This document shows positions 55,987-64,000 of a stretch of DNA of 64,000 bases, piece by piece (within the stretch, counting starts at the first letter, position 1; each line of letters starts with the position of its first letter). The translations under genes and the position numbers were made by a program. Source of the stretch: Beroe forskalii (lineage: Eukaryota; Ctenophora; Nuda; Beroida; Beroidae); contig WFMF01000033.1 of NCBI GenBank assembly GCA_011033025.1, positions 310,001 through 374,000 on the forward strand. The letters are read 5' to 3'. The notes under the pieces were generated by a model. It was not told the origin of the DNA. It saw only the letters and a list, made by a program, of their open reading frames with translations, and did no database searches.

Positions 55987-58294
55987 TTAACCCACTCATG
56001 CCCGCCCATAGATCGGCACCTACAATTTTTGTGAAAAATTGGTCATAGGGGTAAAATTTTACGCTGAATCTTTTCTGATAGGTCTCATAACTCTAAAATT
56101 GACGGTTTATGAGTTAATGGCCTGGCACGTTTGTAATACTGGGGGCGGCCAAACGTGGTTTTTAGAAAATGCTACAAATGTGGCCAAATTATTGTCCACA
56201 TATGTAACCTGCCACAAATGTAGCCACTATATTGGCTACGTTTGTGGACATGTCACATATGTGGCCATTATATTGGTAAAATTGTGAATTTATTGGCTAC
56301 ATTTGTGACTCGTCCACATATGTTGCCATTATTGGAACATATGTTGCCATTATAATGGCCACGTTCGTGTCCATGTCACAAACCATGTAAAAATTTTGAA
56401 GGGAGATCAAACATTGTGTCGTATCTTACTTTGATCAATTGCAGTTTCTAGTCGAACATCATCACAGTCATTGACTATCATTCTTGTGATGCCCCGTGAG
56501 TCGGGAAAGTCCTTGTCACATGCTGCAGTCCCTCTTATAGGATTGTATCAGCAGCATTATTTAATAGCATTATATTTAGATATCGTACCTAATCATCACA
56601 AAAAGTACCTTTCGACCTAGATGAACTGAAATCGTGTAACTATAATCGAGATCTTATGATCGATGGTATAGTATTATGAACGATCTTCAAGAAGCTTTTC
56701 CCTTTATTGCAACTGCAAAAGACTGCTGTTATGTTTGAATCAGGTCGCTCAGGCCCCAGATAAGTTTGAACACACCACAGGGGTTTCCATTGGAAAATTA
56801 TTCTCCCCAGATTTTACTCATTAGCACATTTCCTTCATGAGCAGTCGGTGGACGTCATACGGTGAAGAACAAATCATTGAAAGGGGTATGAGATCGAAAC
56901 AGCAATTAAAAATACACGTCATGGTAAAATTCGGCTTAAAAAAACAATTCAACACCCAGACCGGCTCGCTGCTCAGTGCGGTCGAGCACGACAGCAATGA
57001 ATAATTCTTTCTTTTTGTTTTGGTGAAAGGTGATGAATGACTCAAATATTGCTAACAAGTTCTATTTTCAATTGAAGGTCCTTTACATCACCCAAGCACT
57101 TACTGTAAGTAGGTTATAAATTATCTGACCAAAAAATAACTAGATGCAAGGAGTGAATTTTACTGAGGTTGGAAATACGGAAATACCAGTGTTGAGCAGC
57201 GCTTTTCCACACGTTCAATAAACCATTTTTAAAGCTTTGATCATATAACTTCGTTATTAATTATGTTTCGTGGTGCCAGGCAACATAAAAAATAAGAGGC
57301 AATATGATACATTAGTTTTTGGTCTGAAACATAGCAAAAATATGACGAAATCACATAATATAAAGATATAAGCTCATAATATTTTGGCGATCGGTTTTTA
57401 TCTTGACATAGTCAAGATTTCCCAATTAATCGGGTATTGATTTGCATAGTATAGGGAATCGACGCTAATCCTAATATTCATCGAAATCCACCAGCAAAAC
57501 AATAAAACATTTGCACCTAAGTTCAGTATTTCCTCAGCATTAATTATTGGACCGACTCACGAGACATTACAAGAGCTATGGCTTACAACTGTGATGACAT
57601 TCTTCTGGAAATTGCTATTGATCAGAGTAAGATATGAAACAATGTTTGATCTTCCTTCAACATTTGTACATGGCATGTGACATGGCCACGAACGTGGCCA
57701 TTATAATGGCAAAATATGTTCCAATAATGGCAACATATGTGGACAAGTCACAAATGTAGCCAATAAATTCACAATTTTACCAATATAATGGCCACATATG
57801 TGACATGTCCACAAACGTAGCCAATATAGTGGCTACATTTGTGGCAGGTTACATATGTGGACAATGAATTGGCCACATTTGTAGCATTTTCTAAAAACCA
57901 CGTTCGTGGCCGCCCCCAGTGGCCACAAACGTGACATCACATGGAAAAGACACAATGATGGCTAAAGTATACTGTATTTCGGCATAATGATAATTTCACC
58001 GAAGAATGCGATGATTCTTCTCTAACTTCCGAAAGTTTCAGCTGCTATTCTTGATCAGATTCTTCTGAATGAGACCTTGAAATTTCTCGTGGAAAATGCC
58101 GTTTTTGTCATTTTCAAACTCAATTTTCTATCATTCAAGCATCCAAAGCGCTTTGAAATATTAATCAGATGTCTTGAATGATCATCCCTCTATCTGATTC
58201 AAACGCTTTTGTTGCAAAAAGTTGTCTTGATGCCCTTCTATGGGCTCACAATTGAGGTGGCTACATATGTGGCCACTGGGCACAAATGGGTTAA
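55987..58294. mobile_element. 2.3-kb TTAA-flanked element with large inner inverted repeat (piggyBac-like, non-autonomous)
   Basis: TTAA at 55,987-55,990 is followed by CCCACTCATGCCC; at the other end GGGCACAAATGGG precedes TTAA at 58,291-58,294, so inverted termini start CCCA..TGCCC inside a TTAA duplication, as in piggyBac transposons. Inside, arms of ~370 bp (56,143-56,512 and 57,548-57,921) are about 90 percent identical and inverted. They are full of CCACATATGTGG-type words. The ~1-kb loop has no convincing transposase frame. Either a hairpin element nested in a TTAA element, or one compound element. Confidence 0.65.
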
Positions 58295-58307
58295 AACCCA
58301 CTCCTGA

Positions 58308-58388
58308 AAAACAGGCGGTTCAACGTCATTAAATCACTTCATTGCCCTATGATAATGACGACATCTTTCCCGCCTATTTCTCGTGCGA
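58308..58388. repeat. GACGTCAT inverted-repeat element, copy 3 (reverse orientation)
   Basis: AAAACAGGCGGTTCAACGTC ATTAAATCAC at the left and CTATGATAATGACGACATC, then CCCGCCTATTTCTCGTGCG at the right. It sits 14 bp beyond the TTAA element. Confidence 0.75.
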
Positions 58389-58936
58389 GCAGTTCATCTG
58401 GCAAGGCCATTTCATCGACTGATCCCGATAATGCATCCACCAATCGGATGGGAGAACGCTTTACTCATGATCCGAGCCTGCTGCTGAATTCTGTCGAATG
58501 TCCGTCCGACTTATTATTATCAGAATACGATTTGTATATTTTGTTATATCATATTAGACTTCTTATATATTAAACCTGCTTATCCTCTGTAACAAAGCTT
58601 GCTTTTCGTCTCCGCTTTCGCCCTGAATTGTTGAATAGATAACTGTTAAGATGAATTGCTTGTGTTGTGATGTATCCATCGGTTATACAGCCTTCATTAT
58701 TTGCCCATGGCAATGATTTCACGGATCAGGTCGTTAAATAAGAGTACCATTGTTGCCAATTGATCGTCAGTAAAAACACCATAGTTTATTCCTGACTCAG
58801 CCTCTCAGCCTCACTACAGACCTGTGAAGTAGACCTGTGAAGTGTGAGTGAAGTCTCCTGCACACATGTAACGCTGCTGCAAAATCCCCACGTGTCTTTA
58901 CAAGACGTCTCCCTGCCGCTTCCAAATGGCAGTGAA

Positions 58937-59008
58937 GTAGCTTGTGATACGTCATCAAATTGCCATATATGGGCAAAAGTGATGAAAACATCACCAAATA
59001 TGGGCATT
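58937..59008 (+). repeat. ~70-bp dispersed repeat, copy 2
   Basis: TAGCTTGTGATACGTCATCA, AATTGCCATATATGGGCAAA, then AGTGATGAAAACATCACCAA ATATGGGCAT; same order as at 55,737-55,806. Confidence 0.75.
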
Positions 59009-59142
59009 GAGGTGCGTCTCTCTGCCGCTGTCAAATGAGGGTGAAGTCGGACACTGCGCGTCAGAAGGACGAATGATGGACGGAACACCACAGGTCTATA
59101 TCTGGAGAAGGGAGAATATGCGTTTCTAAAGTGTCTTGGTTG

Positions 59143-59218
59143 AACAATAGGCGGGGAACTTGCTGTCATTATCAGGGTTTAAAATGGTTATTTGCTGACT
59201 TTTAACCGCCTATTTGTT
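59143..59218. repeat. GACGTCAT inverted-repeat element, copy 4
   Basis: AATAGGCGGGGAACTTGC, TGTCATTATCAGGGTTTAAA, then TTGCTGACTTTTAACCGCCT ATTT. The core has lost the full GACGTCAT palindrome, but the ends are well kept. Confidence 0.7.
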
Positions 59219-61261
59219 ATCCATGACGTATGTAAAACGCACATAATATCCCCCGTTCGGCGGATAATGTGCGTGAAGCGATGTTTATTGGCGGTTGTTT
59301 GCTGATAATTAACTTACCAAACTCTCGTACTCGGAGGCGGGAGGCGACCGGGACAAATTCTCCACTTCTCACTCGCTTCCCAACTACTTCTATTCGCTTG
59401 TCGTGGTCACTTAAAATGCAGCGAACATATATTACATGTTTTATATCCCTTTTAGCGATAGGTAATTGGAAGAGTAGCTTTTTTCCGACAGGTCTCTTTT
59501 TACTCCCATTCAGATATAGTAATTTTTCGCGTGTAGTAACATCTGAAACGCATTGTTTTAGTTAGAAAAACAGCATTTAATTCTGTTAAAATTATATCAG
59601 AAATGAGAGAATAGTAGAATACCCGTAGCTATTGTTTAGTTATATCTAGGTACCAGTCGACGTACACTTAAATTCTGAGCCATCCTCCTATCGATTTAGT
59701 AAAATTAAAACATGAAATCAACACCAAACTATAGACATGTTAAATATCATTCTATTTAACCTTATTCTTCTTATATCAAGCCCTGTCAGTGCTTGTATCT
59801 GGCTGTAGACAACCTAGTGGACAAGCACAATTATATTGTAGTTACTGCGCGGCACGCGCGCGAAACAACATCAACGTCATCAATTCGTGGTTTTGATTCA
59901 TGGTCGTGACATCGCCTTCAGCCGTCTGCTATTATATCTCGAATCCTTCTTATATTTCCTAGTATATTAGTTTGAGTCTCGGTTCCCATTGAACAGACCA
60001 ATAAAGAGCACTGGACTATACGTATATCCCTGCTTGTACCGTTTATATAGATAGGTGTTTAATTGACAGAAATTGAGAGGAAATCTAATTCAACTGTCCG
60101 TGGAATACCAGGAGGGGTTTGTTCACCGTGGAGTGGTAAGTGGTTGCGATTGTAGAATGTTTGTTTGTTTGTTTGTTTGTTTGTTTGTCTGTTTATATGT
60201 GTGAATCTCTGTTTGTTAATTAATTGTTTAACTTGAGGCTATTAATTGAAGCTAACAAACGCTGGATTTCTCGCAGATAATCATATTATATTAGTAGTCT
60301 GACACTACAATATATACGACTTCTATGTTATTAGACTTAATATTTTTTTAATCCCAAATTCAAATTCTACCAAATACTGTAGAGATTAGAGGCTGAATAT
60401 GTCAGCTCCTTCTCACTTGAGAGCCGTACAAAGTGACTCCCACGGTTCGGCAGATTTCAGCCCTCTCTATTGTAACAATAAAGCGGGCTGCTGCACTTGA
60501 ATATTAAGCAACACACCCTAATTTATTACAACGTCACGTATCCTGTAATATAACGTAGTTTAATAACGTAGTTTAAATCCGAGCTTATCTTTACAGGGCA
60601 AGTGGGTAACCACATATTCAGATATTTCTGCATTTACCTTCCCCATTTTACATGAATATCTAAATAAGTAAATATCTTCCCGGATTGTAAGGCTTATATT
60701 TTACTTAAATGCTTCATGAGGGAATGCTTTACCCCTTCTAGATTAGTGCCTTTTAAGTGCAGTTAAAAGTTTTGAGTATTTTCTTTCCATTTTTCATTTC
60801 GTTCTTTTTGCCATTATCAGCTTTCTCGAATTTTGTCTGATCTTGATTCAAACAAAGCTATTATAACTTATATGTGGTAGAGTACTTTCGTAAAACTGAC
60901 ATTATCAGTACCGTATCAGATCAACACCAAAGAATATTTATTACTAAGTTTAACGCCAAATTGTCAATTGAGCATATAATATTGACTACGTTCCGCATAC
61001 TGCATAGCCCAACCCATACAGTGCACGACGTTTTATATTCATTTATGGTTCGTGTATAAACTAAAACATACATTATTTTATGTTTACATATTATTCTCTC
61101 GGTTTCTGGTTATTGTAAAAGTGCTGCCGTTAAGTGTTGTGCCCATTTAATGACATTATATAGGGGGTGACAATTTCTTGAAGTTTCAGATGCTTCACAC
61201 TTCCCAAACACATTAATATATAACATAACAACAACGAAATATTGAATAATCTGCCCTAACG
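59219..61261. other. Gene-poor region, no coding exon recognised
   Basis: AT-rich. A (TTTG)n run lies at 60,159-60,188. The frame starting near 59,269 has no recognisable domain. Nothing else stands out. Confidence 0.45.
60159..60188 (+). repeat. (TTTG)n microsatellite
   Basis: About seven uninterrupted TTTG units, followed by TCTG. Confidence 0.9.
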
Positions 61262-61341
61262 AGAGAAATAGGCGGTTAACAGATGACGTCATTGTCATAG
61301 CATAACGTAGTTAGTTAATGACGTATTTTCCGCCTATTTTT
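61262..61341. repeat. GACGTCAT inverted-repeat element, copy 5 (best preserved)
   Basis: GAGAAATAGGCGGTTAACAG, ATGACGTCATTGTCATAGC, ATAACGTAGTTAGTTAATGA, then CGTATTTTCCGCCTATTTTT. Termini AAATAGGCGG are perfect inverted copies. The inner GACGTCAT and ATGACGT are also inverted. Confidence 0.85.
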
Positions 61342-64000
61342 GGCCCGCGGGGGGCACTGTATATATATATATATATCGAAACCCCCCAAGGCCCGCCCTC
61401 CTGACAGAAAACGTCTGTTTCGGGCGTCTCTTTCGACTTCCGCTCTTTTTCATGTGTTCACTAATTTCCGATGGGAAACCCTCCCCGACGCGGGTAGCAC
61501 TTGCTTTGTAATGTGCGTTTTCTTTTAAACACAGTTATGCAGTAGTGAGAGCGAGTGTAGGAGGAAGAGGGTTTTGATTGAAGCGTTCTTTTTTAGGTTT
61601 TTAGTGCTAATAAAGAGCTTTTATTCGATAATTAAGAGCTTTTATTCCATAATTAAACGATGGTTTTCCGTTTCGCAGTTTTCACATTTTCTTGAGATTC
61701 TTTTTCGTTAACAACTGTTAAAATTTCTGGCACATTCATGACTTAATATAATAACTTCATTAAAGCACTAAGCTTTCAAGTACTTTGCATCTGCAGTGTA
61801 ATGATAATATTTACCATTCCATTCTTTTTGACAAGCTGACGAATCTCGAAAATTGCTTTTCCGTCGTTCGATCACGCTTTATTAATTTCACACACACACG
61901 GTTTATCACTGCTACTTTATACTGCAATAATTAATCTAATTAATTAATATTTACCACAAGAAGGAGCGCTGTGGAAGATCGTGCATGTGAGGGCCTATCC
62001 CTTCTCCTTCTTCTCTGTGTGAGTGTTAAAACAATTCAATCACTCAGAATAGTTTCCAAGTGACACGCACTTTGTTTTATAATCTATACACATATCATAT
62101 GAGATATATATTATGATGATAACAATAAGTTGGCGTGCAGCACGATGTATTTAATTGATCAGTCTGGGGCAGGTTGAAGGAAGGAGACACGGCCGGATTG
62201 CTTGAGAGAGCAGGGAGAAGGATAGACCCAGTGGCGCCAAAGCCTCCAGAGAGAGAGTATCTCAGCTCATTCCAGCACGCGGAAAATAGATGGATTAACA
62301 TCGTCATAATGCCGGTTTGAGATGTGCTTATGACATCATCCCAGTCGCCTGTGTTTTTTACGCGGGATTCGGGGATTATTTTGGCGGCAAGTGATATCAC
62401 GAAAATGTATTGACCTTATAAGGTCAATACGGAATAAATTCCCTAATATGGTAAATTTGGCCATGGAATCTAACTCCATATTTTCTTGGAGAGTTGGTGG
62501 TAATGTGGAATGTGTCTGGTTGAGAGATAATAATAATCGTGTAAAGTTAACATACATCTCCAGTGTAACTTACTTGACCGCATAAACGAGCATGCTAGCG
62601 GTATACACTATACACAATACACTGTACACACTATACATAACAATAAGAATTCCCTTCGCATATTCTGAACGGTATTGCACGTGTGTGGTAGAGCATATTA
62701 TTACTTCACTATGAATAATTTGTGTGAATATTTGTTAAAAATATTTGCGTGGTTGTATCAAGACTCAAGTTATTACAACAAGAGGCGTGTATGTCCTTTA
62801 TTCAGTTTTATATGTAGGTCATGGTTTGGTTGCATCCCGGCAAGCGCCACGCTGAGCTAAGGGTGAGAGATTTATCTCGAGCCTATGGAGCCCGACAGTT
62901 CACTCAGCCGATCGTACAGGAAACTGTGCTGTAGGGGTAAATTAGGAGCTGCCCAATGGCCCATTGCAGCGAAGTCTTGGGCGAATCAAGCATGGATTAC
63001 ACTTCCTTAACCGTCACTGGCTTCATTAATCGGATCCTTTGATTCCTGTCATTGGATGTACAGCTGTTGGAATGGAAGTAAGGCCCTCGAGATAAAAAAT
63101 CATAGGGTCTGCAGTTTGGGGAAACTGAATACGAATTTCAACTATATCTCCTGTCAAATCTATACACTGAATGTAATTCAATTTTAACTGAATGCATTTC
63201 CATGTAAACTGAATGTATATATAATATCCATGTTGCTACTGCTGCATACCTCACCCATATTTACTGCCGGCCAATTAGTTAAGTACTTAATGAACTGCCC
63301 TGCAATTGTCGGTTTGGCATGTTCTCATGAAGTCTGCTCTGATAACAGCTCTTCTATTCTAGATGCCAACATTTGCCTTCTACCAATGAATGAACCATTG
63401 AAGTTATGATAACGTATTGTACTTTAGAAAAGATATGAACTCTGAATGAACTCATTATGTATATGAGAACAATATGAATGGCAAAGATATATATGAACGC
63501 TAATGATCAAATGAACACTGCTCAATTAGTAAGTCCTTGGATTTTAACCTGTACCCAATGCCCATCCTACGTGCACGAGAGTCATGATACGTTAATTGGT
63601 TACAAGGGAGTACCACAGCTTAGAATAGACGGGTAAGAGTGATGTGTTTATCATGACTTAGCATGGAGTGTTGTGTCACCAAACCTAATATATTTGAGAA
63701 AAAGAGAACGAATGAGTCGTAGAACTATGAGGCTCTTTTCCGTTTGAAATGGTCAATTTGTGGGGTACATACTTGCAGTACCTACTCATGTACGATTCGT
63801 TATATATTGGTCTCTTTTGTGTGGTATAACTAGAGTATTATAATAGGGTGGTCAAATATCATTCTCATATTCTGAACTTGATTCATTTTAGCAGTTCATT
63901 TTTACCGTCATTTAATTGTAAATCAGTGATTTATCGTCCGGAGTGTATGCATTAATCAGTGCAATGAACAATAAGGCCAAAGGCCGAATTGTTAATCAAC
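61342..64000. other. Right end, no gene recognised
   Basis: Contains a (TA)n run at about 61,360-61,376 and the 20-bp perfect palindrome at 62,409-62,428. A minus-strand frame at 62,095-62,400 has mixed composition but no domain I recognise. No exon-like structure with matching splice sites was found. Confidence 0.45.
62409..62428. promoter_or_regulatory. 20-bp perfect palindrome with everted nuclear-receptor half-sites
   Basis: ATTGACCTTATAAGGTCAAT. It contains TGACCT-TATA-AGGTCA, an everted repeat of the AGGTCA half-site with four bases between. No gene is recognised nearby, so regulatory function is only a possibility. Confidence 0.3.

Noticed and set aside
62095..62400. 101-codon minus-strand frame
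   Set aside because: No domain, no splice support; part overlaps GACGTCAT-type repeat words (TGATGTCATAAGC, TTATGACG).

Overview
Eukaryotic, animal nuclear DNA. The genes have many GT-AG introns of roughly 100-500 bp, the background is AT-rich, and small inverted-repeat elements and minisatellites are scattered throughout. A DNA ligase III with PARP-type zinc finger and BRCT domain, an oligoribonuclease (REXO2) and an apextrin-C (ApeC) ectodomain receptor point to an invertebrate metazoan. A cnidarian or other marine invertebrate is plausible, but nothing here fixes the species.

Layout. Bases 1-2,017 (minus) hold the 5' part of an intronless TPR + split-SET gene that runs off the left edge. 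Bases 3,554-15,305 (minus) hold at least 12 exons of a single-pass receptor: ApeC-like ectodomain, EGF, transmembrane helix, and a tyrosine-rich cytoplasmic tail. An intronless secreted SOUL-type haem-binding protein gene (8,015-8,779) lies inside one of its introns on the same strand. The right part is on the plus strand: LIG3 (17,163-22,317), then four tandem paralogous genes for proteins with several RRMs, RGG boxes in most of them, and Tyr/Pro-rich tails (RRM-Y1 22,861-26,046; RRM-Y2 27,739-30,848; RRM-Y3 32,950-35,039; RRM-Y4 42,827-46,599). REXO2 (38,403-41,218) is inserted between the third and fourth. From 46,600 to 64,000 I see no convincing gene. That stretch carries hairpin elements, a 2.3-kb TTAA-flanked element with ~370-bp inverted arms, and minisatellites.

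Themes. (1) The RRM/Tyr-rich cluster looks like a local expansion of SR-like RNA-binding proteins with sticker-type low-complexity tails; identical exon lengths (254 and 206 nt) tie copies 1 and 2 together. (2) REXO2 has two possible 3' ends: reading through the last donor gives a hydrophobic tail anchor, and splicing gives a soluble tail. (3) Short tandem duplications repeatedly span splice junctions (receptor, LIG3, RRM-Y1, RRM-Y4), and one RRM-Y3 intron is bounded by a 15-bp direct repeat. (4) Single-base frame breaks in otherwise conserved exons (LIG3, RRM-Y1) suggest homopolymer errors in the assembly, or early decay.

All gene models were joined by eye from splice signals, reading-frame phase and protein similarity remembered for the families. 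No search was run.
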